Shown in pieces: positions 33,818-42,745 of a DNA stretch of 64,000 nt (position 1 is the stretch's first letter; every line of letters begins with the position of its first letter). The DNA comes from Candidatus Gastranaerophilales bacterium (GTDB lineage Bacteria > Cyanobacteriota > Vampirovibrionia > Gastranaerophilales > Gastranaerophilaceae): contig CAJOJE010000006.1 of NCBI GenBank assembly GCA_905234865.1, positions 31,964 through 95,963 on the forward strand. The letters run 5' to 3'. Both the position numbers and the translations under genes were made by a program. Under the pieces are notes generated by a model. That model saw only the letters and a program-made list of their open reading frames with translations, was not told the origin of the DNA and searched no databases.

Positions 33818-34741
33818 TTATTGATATTTTGACGGAAGAATATTTTCAAATTTAAAGTCGTACTGTTGTTTTTCTTCTTCGTTTTTTGTATATCCTAAAA
33901 TTCTTTCTAAATCAGCTTTAAGATTGCCCAAATCTTCGTATTTTTTTAATGAACCCGATGTTGCAATTGATACATCTCCCGTTTCTTCGGAAACTACAAT
34001 GCAGGCGCAGTCTGAAATTTCCGTTATACCGATTGCGGCTCTGTGGCGTGTACCGTATCTCCAGCTTAATTTAGGGTCTTCCGTTAAAGGCAAAAGCGCC
34101 CCTGCGTATAAGATTTTGTCGTTATCAAGAATAACCGCACCGTCATGAAGCGGAGTATTTTGGTGAAAAATGGTTAATAATAATTCCTGAGATAAAATTG
34201 CATTGAGTTTAACCCCGACATCGTTTTGGTTTAAGCTTTCTCCGCTGCTTTTTAAAACAATAAGAGCGCCCGTTTTTGTTTTTGATAAAAATTTTATTGA
34301 TTCAATTAATTCTTTTACGACGTTTACCTCGTTTACGTTTTTCCTGTCGTGATTTTTATTGAAAAGAAGATTAACAAGAAAATCATTTTGTCCTATATAA
34401 CCTATAAATCTTCTCATTTCGGGCTGGAATACGACAATTAAGCTGAATGCTATGAAAGTTACAAGCATTTTTATAAACGTGCCGATAATTTGAATATCAA
34501 TTTTGATTAATAATTCGGAAAAAGCCCATAACAATAAAAGAACAATCAAACCTCTTACGAGCGCTTCCGAGTGTGTTCCTTTTATAAATCTGTTATAGAG
34601 AAAAACGAGAAGTACGGTTAAAAACAATATCTCAAAAACATTGACTATTGTGTAAAATTCAAACTTTTCGCCGTAAGTTCTTAATAAAAAGCTGTATATC
34701 GGTCTTAATATATCTTGTTGTAATAAATCCGTAAAGTCCAA
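33818..34741 (-). CDS. cdaA: Diadenylate cyclase (membrane CdaA/DacA type)
   Basis: 307 residues. Three N-terminal membrane helices (residues about 25-95), then the DisA_N cyclase domain with HDGAVILDND (DGA motif, about 198) and GTRHRAAIGITE (RHR motif, about 230). Makes c-di-AMP from two ATP; the messenger controls potassium and osmolyte uptake and wall homeostasis. Starts with TTG; AGGGA lies about 6 nt upstream. It sits 9 nt after lysA rather than next to cdaR/glmM as in Firmicutes. Confidence 0.92.
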   Translation of the reverse strand: MDFTDLLQQDILRPIYSFLLRTYGEKFEFYTIVNVFEILFLTVLLVFLYNRFIKGTHSEALVRGLIVLLLLWAFSELLIKIDIQIIGTFIKMLVTFIAFSLIVVFQPEMRRFIGYIGQNDFLVNLLFNKNHDRKNVNEVNVVKELIESIKFLSKTKTGALIVLKSSGESLNQNDVGVKLNAILSQELLLTIFHQNTPLHDGAVILDNDKILYAGALLPLTEDPKLSWRYGTRHRAAIGITEISDCACIVVSEETGDVSIATSGSLKKYEDLGNLKADLERILGYTKNEEEKQQYDFKFENILPSKYQ

Positions 34742-34750
34742 TTTTTATCC

Positions 34751-36067
34751 CTATCTCAATACATCATTTTGAACAAGTTGTTCGTACGTTTCTCTTTTAA
34801 TAATAATATCAGATTGTGAGTTATTTACAAGTACCATGGCAGGTTTTAAAACTCTGTTATAATTTGAAGCCATGGAATAACCGTAAGCGCCCGTATTATA
34901 AATACATAAAATATCCCCTGCTTTGGGTTCTGCAAGTTCAATATCTTTAATTAAGATATCTCCCGATTCGCAAAATCTTCCCGCAACGGTTACCTTTTCT
35001 CTTTTTGAGCCTTGTTTATTGTTTGCAATTTCTGCCAAATATTTTGCTTCGTACATAATAGGTCTTGGGTTATCCGCCATACCGCCATCGACTGCTATGT
35101 ATTTTCTACCGTTAGGAACTTGTTTCGTTGAACCTATTGTATAAATCGAAACTCCTGCCGTACCTACAATCGAGCGCCCCGGCTCTATGTATAAAATCGG
35201 TTCTTCGATTTCATATTTTTTGCAATTTTCTTGTATCGCTTCCATTATTGTTTTGGCTATTGTTTCAACCGATGGGGGGCAATCTTCTTTTGTGTATGTA
35301 ATTCCGAGTCCTCCGCCGATATTGATTTCGTTTAAATTTAAAGAATATTTATCGTTAATTCTTTTTAATTCTTTTATTAAAATGCCGATTTCATCGTAAT
35401 AAACTTGAGTTTCAAAAATTTGTGAGCCGATATGTGCATGAAGCCCTTTAAGTTCAATATTTTTGTATTTGTTTAAAATTAAATCAACCGCTTCATCAAT
35501 TTGAGATAAGTCAAATCCGAATTTTGAATCAATTTGCCCCGTTTGAATATATTCATGGGTATGACATTCAATTCCCGGGGTAATTCTTAATAAAACTTCC
35601 TGTTTTTTGTTTTTTTCTTCCAAAATTTGATTTAAAAGAGAAAGTTCATAAAAATTATCGACAGAAATTCTTCCTATGCCGTAATTTATTGCCATTTCAA
35701 TTTCGTCTTTTGTTTTGTTGTTTCCGTTAAAAGTTGCGCAGTTAAGGTCTATTTTAGCGTTATGGACGGTATAAATTTCCCCGCCCGATACAACATCAAA
35801 CCCAAACCCTTCTTTATGAAGAATTTGTGCAATAGCGCCCGTCATAAGTGCCTTGCTTGCATACATCATTTTTACGTTTTTATATGAGGAGAAAGCGTTT
35901 TTATATTCTTTTGCTATTTGTTTCAGTGTTTTTTCATCAACGACATACAAGGGAGTTCCGTATTTTTTGGCTAATTCCGTAATGTCACAGCCTGAAATTT
36001 CAAGGTTGCCCGTTTTGTTTCTTCTTGTACCTATCGGTTTAATATTTTGATTTACACTATTTGACAT
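34751..36067 (-). CDS. lysA: Diaminopimelate decarboxylase
   Basis: 438 residues of fold-type III PLP decarboxylase. MYASKALMTGAIAQIL contains the Schiff-base lysine (YASKA); GFGFDVVSGGE, HAHIGSQI, GGGLGITY, EPGRSIVG, CESGDIL and the C-terminal YNTGAYGYSMASNYN follow. Converts meso-diaminopimelate to lysine. AAGGAG upstream of the ATG. In an operon with cdaA. ddh at 53 kb provides the preceding compound by the one-step dehydrogenase route. Confidence 0.95.
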   Translation of the reverse strand: MSNSVNQNIKPIGTRRNKTGNLEISGCDITELAKKYGTPLYVVDEKTLKQIAKEYKNAFSSYKNVKMMYASKALMTGAIAQILHKEGFGFDVVSGGEIYTVHNAKIDLNCATFNGNNKTKDEIEMAINYGIGRISVDNFYELSLLNQILEEKNKKQEVLLRITPGIECHTHEYIQTGQIDSKFGFDLSQIDEAVDLILNKYKNIELKGLHAHIGSQIFETQVYYDEIGILIKELKRINDKYSLNLNEINIGGGLGITYTKEDCPPSVETIAKTIMEAIQENCKKYEIEEPILYIEPGRSIVGTAGVSIYTIGSTKQVPNGRKYIAVDGGMADNPRPIMYEAKYLAEIANNKQGSKREKVTVAGRFCESGDILIKDIELAEPKAGDILCIYNTGAYGYSMASNYNRVLKPAMVLVNNSQSDIIIKRETYEQLVQNDVLR

Positions 36068-36141
36068 TAACTTCTTTCTCCTTGATAAATTTTTTGTTAT
36101 AATTGTAACATAAAAAGTATGATTTAATAAGAGGTGTTCTA

Positions 36142-37191
36142 ATGCTTTTTGGAGCCGAAAAAAAATATCTATCGACGTATAAGACGGTAATTTTTTTGAT
36201 TATGTCAGTTCTGTTTCTTTATTTTTTAGGAAAGATAATTGACGTTGCGGTTATGTTTTTTGCGGCTTTTGTTATTTCCGCTTCAATTTTGCCTCTTATA
36301 AATTATTTAAAAAAATATATTCCAAGAGCCCTTGCCGTTATGGTTGTTCTGTTATTGGTGCTTGTCGGAATATTATTGATTTTTATACCTCTTACAATGC
36401 TTACGATTAATCAAATTGCCGCTTTTATTCAGGATATGCCGAATAATATCGAAAAAGCGGTTTCATTTTTTAATAAAACTTTTTTCGGGTATTCGATAAA
36501 TGATTTTATTGACGCTAACGGACTTAATCATTTGGGCGACAATTTGGCGATTATGGCAGGAAATGTGGTTAGTCAGGGGCTTTCGGCAGGAAAAGTCATT
36601 GCTAATTCGATAACTTCGATTTTGATGTTATCCGTTATGGTTTTTTATCTTTGTATGGATGAAGACAGGCTGAAAAAAGCTTTTATCGCTTTTTTTCCTC
36701 CAAAATTTAAAAAGAAAGCGGCTTTGATAACAAGTACAATTCAACGCAAAGTGGGCGGTTTTATAACGGCGCAGCTTTTAACCATGGGAGGCGTCGGTAT
36801 TCTTGCTTTTATTTTTCTTTCTCTTGCGGGACATCCGCACCCTGCAATTATCGGATTTTTAACTTTTATTTTGGATTTTATTCCCGTAATCGGTTCAACC
36901 ATTGCCGTTATAATCGGAACGCTTACGGCATACGACGGCACGACGGGGCATATTTTGGTCGTATTGTCACTTCTTTTGCTTGCGCAAATTATTGAAAATC
37001 AATTTATAAGACCGTATTTTTTCGGGAAATTCATGGACATTCATCCGCTTCTTGTTATTTTGTCTATTTTAATCGGAGCAAAATTCTTTGGATTTGCGGG
37101 AGTAATTTTAGGGCCTGCGTTTGCAGGCATGGTTTGTGTTTTGGTTGATGAATTGTATTTAGCGCAAATTAATTCGGGCGAAAAACAATGA
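36142..37191 (+). CDS. AI-2E family transporter (PerM-like)
   Basis: 349 residues with about eight membrane helices and the family signature: GGVGILAFIFLSLAGHPHPAIIGFLTF region, DFIPVIGSTIAVIIG, ENQFIRPYFFGKFMDIHPLLVILSILIGAKFFGFAGVILGP. Members export autoinducer-2 or act as Na+(Li+)/H+ antiporters; the actual cargo is open. AGAGGTG upstream of the ATG. Coupled to the MCE gene by a 4-nt ATGA overlap. Confidence 0.88.
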   Translation: MLFGAEKKYLSTYKTVIFLIMSVLFLYFLGKIIDVAVMFFAAFVISASILPLINYLKKYIPRALAVMVVLLLVLVGILLIFIPLTMLTINQIAAFIQDMPNNIEKAVSFFNKTFFGYSINDFIDANGLNHLGDNLAIMAGNVVSQGLSAGKVIANSITSILMLSVMVFYLCMDEDRLKKAFIAFFPPKFKKKAALITSTIQRKVGGFITAQLLTMGGVGILAFIFLSLAGHPHPAIIGFLTFILDFIPVIGSTIAVIIGTLTAYDGTTGHILVVLSLLLLAQIIENQFIRPYFFGKFMDIHPLLVILSILIGAKFFGFAGVILGPAFAGMVCVLVDELYLAQINSGEKQ

Positions 37192-37847
37192 AAAAAGAAA
37201 GAATAACGGAAATTATTTTTTTAATAGTATTCTTTATTGTATCAATTACGAGTTTTTGCGCATACAGATATTATAATGTTATAAAACCCAATACTTACGA
37301 TATTGTTTTTAAGGATATTGATTCTATCGTAAAGGGTTCTCCCGTAAGATTTATGGGCATAAATGTCGGATATGTCGAAAAATTAAAAAGAAAAAACAAA
37401 TATGTGATTTGCAAAATAAGAGTAACCAAAAAAGGAGTGACAATTCCCGATGAAACTCGTGCAAAAGTTGCTTTCAACGGGCTTGGAGGGTCTAAATCAA
37501 TCGAGCTTTTGCCGCCCTTGTCGGATGATGTTGAAATTCGAGGAATTATAGCCGAAGAATCTCTCAGAATTAATGATTTTGTTGCCGTTATAAGCGATTT
37601 AAGAGATGTTTGCGTTATAATCAATAATTTTGTTCAATCAATCGACCCGTTCTTAATAACGGGCACAATCAAAGAAGTTACCGACCCCGCCCTTATCGAT
37701 ACCGTAAATCGTAATATCCAAAAAATTATTGATAAAGAACATGAGATAAAAAAAGGATTTACTTTGTTTTCAACTTTTGAAAAAAAACTGAACAATACCG
37801 CAGATAAAATTAATCTCATTTTTTTAAAGATAAATGAACAAAAATAA
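37188..37847 (+). CDS. MCE/MlaD-domain protein
   Basis: 219 residues: one N-terminal membrane anchor (EIIFLIVFFIVSITSFCAYR), then a single MCE domain (YDIVFKDIDSIVKGSPVRFM, GINVGYVEKL, FNGLGGSKSIELLPP), then a helical tail. MCE proteins such as MlaD form hexameric rings that ferry lipids between membranes, normally with an ABC permease and ATPase. Neither is next to it; its only partner is the AI-2E transporter. Confidence 0.85.
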   Translation: MKKERITEIIFLIVFFIVSITSFCAYRYYNVIKPNTYDIVFKDIDSIVKGSPVRFMGINVGYVEKLKRKNKYVICKIRVTKKGVTIPDETRAKVAFNGLGGSKSIELLPPLSDDVEIRGIIAEESLRINDFVAVISDLRDVCVIINNFVQSIDPFLITGTIKEVTDPALIDTVNRNIQKIIDKEHEIKKGFTLFSTFEKKLNNTADKINLIFLKINEQK

Positions 37848-37910
37848 TTATTAACAAAAATTTTATATGTAGTGTCAGAATAAATTAAAATTTAATTGCG
37901 AACAAAAATA

Positions 37911-37944
37911 AAAGGGAAGCACTTACTTTCCCTTGCTTCCCTTT
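37911..37944. terminator. Bidirectional terminator
   Basis: AAAGGGAAGCA (37911-37921) pairs with TGCTTCCCTTT (37934-37944), followed by TT on plus; between the MCE gene and thrS (convergent). Confidence 0.8.
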
Positions 37945-37965
37945 TTATACAATGCAGAACTTATT

Positions 37966-39738
37966 TTAATCTATTGAAATTTCGCCTTTTGTTTTATTTT
38001 CAATAAGTAATTTTTCAATAAATTCATCTTTATTCATCGTTCCGATTTGTCCCTTGCCTCTTTTTCTTATCGCAAGAGTATTTTCTTCAATTTCTTTATC
38101 CCCGATAACGACAACGTAGGGGATTTTTTTGTTTTGCAGGCAATCTCTTATTTTATAATTCATGGATTCTGCTCTGTCGTCGAAATGAACTCTTATTCCT
38201 TTATTTTTCATTTCAAAGAATAATTTTTCGCAATATTCGTTATGTCTTTCCGCAATGGGAACGATTGCCGCTTGAATAGGGGAAAGCCAAACGGGGAATG
38301 CGCCTGCGTAATGTTCGATTAAGATACCATGAAATCTTTCCATTGAGCCGAAAACAACTCTATGAAGCATAACGGGGGTTTTTAATTCACCGTCTTTATC
38401 TTGATATTTCAAGTTAAATCTTTGAGGCAAGTTGAAATCTAATTGAATTGTAGCGCACTGCCAAGTTCTTCCGATTGCATCTTTAAATTTAAAGTCGATT
38501 TTAGGGCCGTAAAATGCACCGTCGCCTTCGTTTATATCATATTTCATACCTCTTTTATCCATAGCTTCTTTCAAGCCTGCTTCTGCTCTTTCCCAGTTGG
38601 CAAGTTCACCTACATAGCTTTCGGGGCGGGTTGATAATTCAACTTCAAAAGACATGTTGAAAATTTTCATAGCATCGTTTACAAAATCAATTATTTCATT
38701 AATTTCATTAACAAGCTGTTCGGGGGTGCAGAAAATATGCGCATCATCTTGCGTAAAGCCTTGAACCCGTGTTAAGCCGCCCAATGCGCCTGATTTTTCT
38801 TTTCTGTAAACCGTTCCCAATTCTGCCATTCTAATCGGCAAATCTCTGTATGAACGACGGCATGAATTGTAAATTAAAATATGGAAAGGACAATTCATCG
38901 GTTTTATAATGAATTGTTCGTCGGAGTCTTCTTCTTTTTGAACAAAGAACATATTTTCTTTGTAATGGTCGATGTGTCCCGAAATTTCCCATAATTTTGA
39001 TTTTGCGATATGAGGAGTATTAACGATAACATACCCTCTTTTTCTGTGTTCTTCTCTCCAATAATTTTCAATATTTTCTCTGACCAAAGCCAAATTCGGG
39101 TGCCACAAAACAAGTCCCGAGCCGATTTCATCATGAATGGAAAATAAATCGAGCTGAGTGCCTAATTTTCTGTGGTCACGTTTTTTGGCTTCTTCAACCA
39201 TTGTAATGTAATTATTCAAATCTTCTTTAGTTAAAAATGCCGTTGCATAAACTCTTTGGAGCATTTTATTTTTTTCGCACCCTCTCCAGTATGCGCCTGC
39301 AACCGATAAAAGTTTAAATGCTTTTATTCTTTTGGTCGAATCAATGTGCGGACCGGAGCAAAGGTCGTTAAACAAAACGTTTCCGTCTTTATCTTTTGTT
39401 AAATACAATGTAGGGTTATCATTTTTATGTTCTTCCAATAATTCCGCTTTATAAATTTCGCCTTGTGCCTTGAATTCGTCGATTTGTTTTTGAACATCTT
39501 CAATATAGTGTTTTTCAAAAGTTAAATCCATTTTAACAAGACGTTTCATTTCATCTTCGATTTTCTTTAAATCTTCATCCGTTAAAGAAACTCCCTCAAT
39601 ATCAAAATCATAATAAAAACCGTTATCAATAGCGGGTCCTATTGCAAGTTTTGCGTTGGGGTAAAGATTTTGAACGGCTTGCGCCATAATGTGAGAGCAA
39701 GAATGTCTTAGCGTATGTAAATCAATATTATTATCCAT
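37966..39738 (-). CDS. thrS: Threonyl-tRNA synthetase lacking the TGS domain
   Basis: 590 residues. Begins directly at the N2 editing domain (LRHSCSHIMAQAVQNLYP; HSCSH metal-type motif near the N-terminus), followed by the SAD part (CSGPHIDSTKRI), class-II core (GSGLVLWHPN, MNCPFHILIY, RMAELGTVYRKEKSGALGGLTRVQGFTQDDAHIF) and anticodon-binding domain (VVIGDKEIEENTLAIRKR). Typical ThrRS of about 640 residues has an N-terminal TGS domain, absent here. AAGGAAG before the ATG supports this start, and the upstream 70 nt are non-coding. Confidence 0.94.
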   Translation of the reverse strand: MDNNIDLHTLRHSCSHIMAQAVQNLYPNAKLAIGPAIDNGFYYDFDIEGVSLTDEDLKKIEDEMKRLVKMDLTFEKHYIEDVQKQIDEFKAQGEIYKAELLEEHKNDNPTLYLTKDKDGNVLFNDLCSGPHIDSTKRIKAFKLLSVAGAYWRGCEKNKMLQRVYATAFLTKEDLNNYITMVEEAKKRDHRKLGTQLDLFSIHDEIGSGLVLWHPNLALVRENIENYWREEHRKRGYVIVNTPHIAKSKLWEISGHIDHYKENMFFVQKEEDSDEQFIIKPMNCPFHILIYNSCRRSYRDLPIRMAELGTVYRKEKSGALGGLTRVQGFTQDDAHIFCTPEQLVNEINEIIDFVNDAMKIFNMSFEVELSTRPESYVGELANWERAEAGLKEAMDKRGMKYDINEGDGAFYGPKIDFKFKDAIGRTWQCATIQLDFNLPQRFNLKYQDKDGELKTPVMLHRVVFGSMERFHGILIEHYAGAFPVWLSPIQAAIVPIAERHNEYCEKLFFEMKNKGIRVHFDDRAESMNYKIRDCLQNKKIPYVVVIGDKEIEENTLAIRKRGKGQIGTMNKDEFIEKLLIENKTKGEISID

Positions 39739-39823
39739 AAAAAACTTCCTTATTGTATTTTACGCTTTAATTGTACCATGGATAAATTTTTAATGTATAA
39801 TTTTATTAGGGGTGTATTATTAT

Positions 39824-40735
39824 ATGAAAAAAAGATTTTTAGTTTATATTTGTTTACTTGCTTTTACGTCTTGTGCTTTTGCGGCTCAATATAAAGTCAA
39901 CTCAAAAGGTCAGGTAAAAAGCCCCACAGGCTCGATTCAGCAAAAATCAAATATAACGACCCCCGTTTATTTTAATAATTACAATCAAAGCACATACGTT
40001 CAAAACCAAATTGCGGCAAATTCTTCGATTGCTTTTGTAGATATCGTTATGGATTATTCAGGGTCGATGTCTTATTGGATTGATACGGCAAAAAGTGCTA
40101 TGAGTGCAATTGTTTCTCAAATTCCGAATAACGTAAATGTCGGTTTTAGAGTGTTCGGAAATGATTTGGGCGGTTCAAACCCTTATAATGCGATTGTTTC
40201 TGCCGTAACGGGCGTAAAGAAAGATAATGCGGGAAAATATAAAGTTACCGCAAAATCTTCTTCTTATTTGGGAAGTACATCTTCAAGCTGTTCTTCAACG
40301 GAAAGTTTATACCCCGTTACTACCTTAAATACATATAGCTTGCTTTTTAAAATGGATAAAACAAGAGTAGGCGGAATGACCCCTTTGACTCTTGCTTTAC
40401 ATCAAGCCGTTGAAGCGGATTTTAGAGGGTTTAACAAAACGGATAAAAAGAAAATAATTTTAATAACGGACGGCGGAGAAAATTGCGGAGGCGACCCTTG
40501 CGCTTTTGCCAAGGATTTAATGTCAAGAAGACAGGATGTTATAATTGATGTCGTTTTAGTATCATCATCCTCAAGGGCGCTTCAATGCCTTGCGTCCGCA
40601 ACGGGCGGAAAGCTTTATAACCCGTCTGACGGGGGAGAATTTATTAATTCGATTACAAATTCAATCCAAAATTCGGAAAATTCTTCAACCGATAATACCT
40701 ATACCCAATATTACGAATATAATAAAGACGAATAA
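39824..40735 (+). CDS. Secreted von Willebrand factor A domain protein
   Basis: 303 residues with a signal peptide MKKRFLVYICLLAFTSCAFA. VWA domain with MIDAS residues: VDIVMDYSGSMSYW (DxSxS), GGMTPLTLALHQ (Thr) and LITDGGENCGGDPCAF (Asp). Similar in layout to secreted VWA proteins that bind metal and a partner. ATG 39824 chosen (AGGGGTG upstream) over an in-frame GTG at 39812. A TATAAT lies about 25 nt upstream of the start. Convergent with the envelope operon at 40.8-46.2 kb, which encodes another VWA protein. Confidence 0.85.
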   Translation: MKKRFLVYICLLAFTSCAFAAQYKVNSKGQVKSPTGSIQQKSNITTPVYFNNYNQSTYVQNQIAANSSIAFVDIVMDYSGSMSYWIDTAKSAMSAIVSQIPNNVNVGFRVFGNDLGGSNPYNAIVSAVTGVKKDNAGKYKVTAKSSSYLGSTSSSCSSTESLYPVTTLNTYSLLFKMDKTRVGGMTPLTLALHQAVEADFRGFNKTDKKKIILITDGGENCGGDPCAFAKDLMSRRQDVIIDVVLVSSSSRALQCLASATGGKLYNPSDGGEFINSITNSIQNSENSSTDNTYTQYYEYNKDE

Positions 40736-40743
40736 ATTAAAAT

Positions 40744-40759
40744 CCTCTCAAAAGGGAGG
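40744..40759. terminator. Small bidirectional hairpin
   Basis: CCTCTC (40744-40749) and GGGAGG (40754-40759) pair around AAAA and are flanked by A and T runs. It lies between two convergent genes. Confidence 0.55.
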
Positions 40760-40787
40760 GTTTAATTACAAAATTTAAAAAATATAT

Positions 40788-41879
40788 TTATTTTAAAGAT
40801 ATTTCAAAATTTCCGCCGTTAATTTTAACGTATAACGTCATAAATTCTCCGTTATACCCGATTGGCGGAGGGTTAAAATAGGGTGTTTTCATAACCGCAT
40901 TATAAATTTCATCGTTCAGCGAGGAATTTTGAGATTGCGCAAGAAAACTTCTGTTGATTAATTTTCCGTTATTGTCAACTTTAAATCTTATGGAACAGCT
41001 TCCGTCACCTATAATAAGTTTAAAATCAATATTTGATACAATTTTATTCCTCAGAGAAATTCTATACGAATTAAATTCTTGTGCGTTCATTTGTTTTTTT
41101 TGAGTTGTGTTATTTGAATTTGTCGTAATTAACGGTTTTATCGTTTTTTTATTGTCGGAAGAATTTGAATTACCGTTAAAAATCGGCGTTGTATTTGTTT
41201 TTACCGTATTTACGACAGCGTTTGTTTTGGGTGTTGTATTTACGGTTTTGTTTTGCGTTTTATTGTTTTGCGAAGTTTGATTTTTATCGGAACTTGTTTT
41301 AGAGGGGTTTGAGGTTTTATTTTGGATTGTATTTTTTGATTGTGTCGCATTTGGTTTTACGGACGGTTTTGTTGTTTGTTTTATTAAAACCGGTTTTGTC
41401 GTTTGTTTTGGTGCCGTATTAACATTGTTTTGGGGAATTGCTTCTTGAACAACGTTATTTTTTACATCTTCAATAATTTCTTTTTTTTCAATCGGAGTTT
41501 CTTTTCTTTCTCTTTGCTTCCATATTTCATCAATTGATTTAATGTTTGAATTTTCATTTGATGTTAAAGAAGTGTTATGTTCTGCAATTTCTTTAACTTC
41601 CCCGTTTCCTATAAAAGCGATTGATAAAATTGATAAAATAAGGCAAACTATAAAAAAGACAATGGAAGGAAGGTCTTTTTTACGGTCATGGCGTGGTTTA
41701 TTTATAAATTCTTCATCGTTTTGATACTTGTTTTCGTTATATACGGGTCTTTCAAAAACAACTTTTTCTTGTTGAATTTCTTCTTTTCCGTCTTTTATTT
41801 CAACAAAACAATCGTTTCCGCAGTCGCAATAATCGGGCTTAATTTCAAATGTTGTATCGCATTCGGTGCATTTAAACAT
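40788..41879 (-). CDS. Zinc-ribbon / TM / Thr-Asn-rich linker / TonB-C-like protein
   Basis: 363 residues. Cytoplasmic N-terminal zinc ribbon (FKCTECDTTFEIKPDYCDCG, then NDC), one membrane helix (about 72-92, SIVFFIVCLILSILSIAFIG), a roughly 170-residue low-complexity Thr/Asn/Lys linker (KQTTKPVLIKQTTKPSVKP and onward), and a C-terminal domain SCSIRFKVDNNGKLINRSFL...AVMKTPYFNPPPIGYNGEF that has the TonB-C pattern. This is TonB-like topology: inner membrane anchor, extended periplasmic spacer, C-terminal contact domain. No ExbB/ExbD is in the window. Last gene of the six-gene operon; overlaps the previous gene by one base. Confidence 0.75.
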   Translation of the reverse strand: MFKCTECDTTFEIKPDYCDCGNDCFVEIKDGKEEIQQEKVVFERPVYNENKYQNDEEFINKPRHDRKKDLPSIVFFIVCLILSILSIAFIGNGEVKEIAEHNTSLTSNENSNIKSIDEIWKQRERKETPIEKKEIIEDVKNNVVQEAIPQNNVNTAPKQTTKPVLIKQTTKPSVKPNATQSKNTIQNKTSNPSKTSSDKNQTSQNNKTQNKTVNTTPKTNAVVNTVKTNTTPIFNGNSNSSDNKKTIKPLITTNSNNTTQKKQMNAQEFNSYRISLRNKIVSNIDFKLIIGDGSCSIRFKVDNNGKLINRSFLAQSQNSSLNDEIYNAVMKTPYFNPPPIGYNGEFMTLYVKINGGNFEISLK

Positions 41880-42742
41880 TATTTTACCACCTTTTCAGTG
41901 TCGTTGTAGTCGTTCGGTGTGCTGAATTTGGATTTAGACGCAATTTTAAAATGTCCCTCAAAATCCGTCGTAAATCTTTTTGAATTTGACGGGAAATTTA
42001 AAATCGACGTTCCTTGATAACTCTTAATCAAAGGCGCAAGATTTTGTATTACATAAGGGGTGTATACAGGGTCATTTGCATAAGTTTTAATGTTTGTAAT
42101 TCTTCCGAATTTATCAACGCTAAAACTGAAATAAATCATTGTTCCTTCTCTCATGGAGGGAAGTTTAACGTCTTTCATGATTTTATTTTGAATATCGGAG
42201 TGCCACTTGTTCCAAGAAATTAATTCTTCCTGTGACATGGGCTCGTTTTGTGCGGTTGAAACAGTTTTTGCCGCAGGAAGCGGCATATTTACCGAAGTTT
42301 TCGTCGCCTTTGGAATTTCCGTTATTTGGGTTTTTTGAACGGCTTTATTTACGGTTTTGGTTTGTTTCGGCGTTTCGACTTTTGTTTGAACCGTTGTTTT
42401 TACGGGAGTTTTTTCCGTATTTTTTGCTTGAACCGTTGTTTTCGTATTGTTTGATACGGTTTTTTGTTGTGTTTGGGTTGTCTTTGGAGTTGTTGTTTGA
42501 ATTGTTTTTGCAACTTCTTTTTTTACGGGAGTTGTTGTTTCGATTTTTTCCGCAGTAACACCGGTTTTTGTTGTGCTGATTTCCGATACGCTTTTTGTAA
42601 TCGTATCATTCGGTTTATCAATGGGAGCGGTTTCAATTATATAACTGTCATCATAAACCATAAAAGGTTTGTGCATTTCGGGTCGGATAAAGCACAAAAT
42701 TACGGTTATAATCGTTAAAACTATTATAAATGCTTGATACAA
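41879..42742 (-). CDS. TM / Thr-rich linker / TonB-C-like protein with PEMHKPF motif
   Basis: 287 residues starting with TTG (AGGGAAG upstream). N-terminal membrane helix (FIIVLTIITVILCFI) immediately followed by RPEMHKPF, then a Thr/Lys/Gln-rich linker of about 120 residues, then a globular C-terminal domain (WHSDIQNKIMKDVKLPS, TMIYFSFSVDKFGRITNIKTY, PLIKSYQGTSILNFPS) resembling TonB-C. The same TM-PEMHKPF start occurs in the first gene of the operon. Probably spans the periplasm. Confidence 0.75.
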   Translation of the reverse strand: MYQAFIIVLTIITVILCFIRPEMHKPFMVYDDSYIIETAPIDKPNDTITKSVSEISTTKTGVTAEKIETTTPVKKEVAKTIQTTTPKTTQTQQKTVSNNTKTTVQAKNTEKTPVKTTVQTKVETPKQTKTVNKAVQKTQITEIPKATKTSVNMPLPAAKTVSTAQNEPMSQEELISWNKWHSDIQNKIMKDVKLPSMREGTMIYFSFSVDKFGRITNIKTYANDPVYTPYVIQNLAPLIKSYQGTSILNFPSNSKRFTTDFEGHFKIASKSKFSTPNDYNDTEKVVK

Positions 42743-42745
42743 ACT

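Noticed and set aside
41100..41450. Low-complexity Thr/Asn-rich repeats, considered as a tandem repeat array or CRISPR-like element
   Set aside because: There is no fixed repeat unit or spacer pattern; it is the disordered linker of a TonB-like protein. No CRISPR array was found in the window.
42232..42718. Two overlapping plus-strand frames rich in Phe/Leu/Arg
   Set aside because: They are the complement of the Thr/Lys/Gln-rich linker of the minus-strand TonB-like gene.
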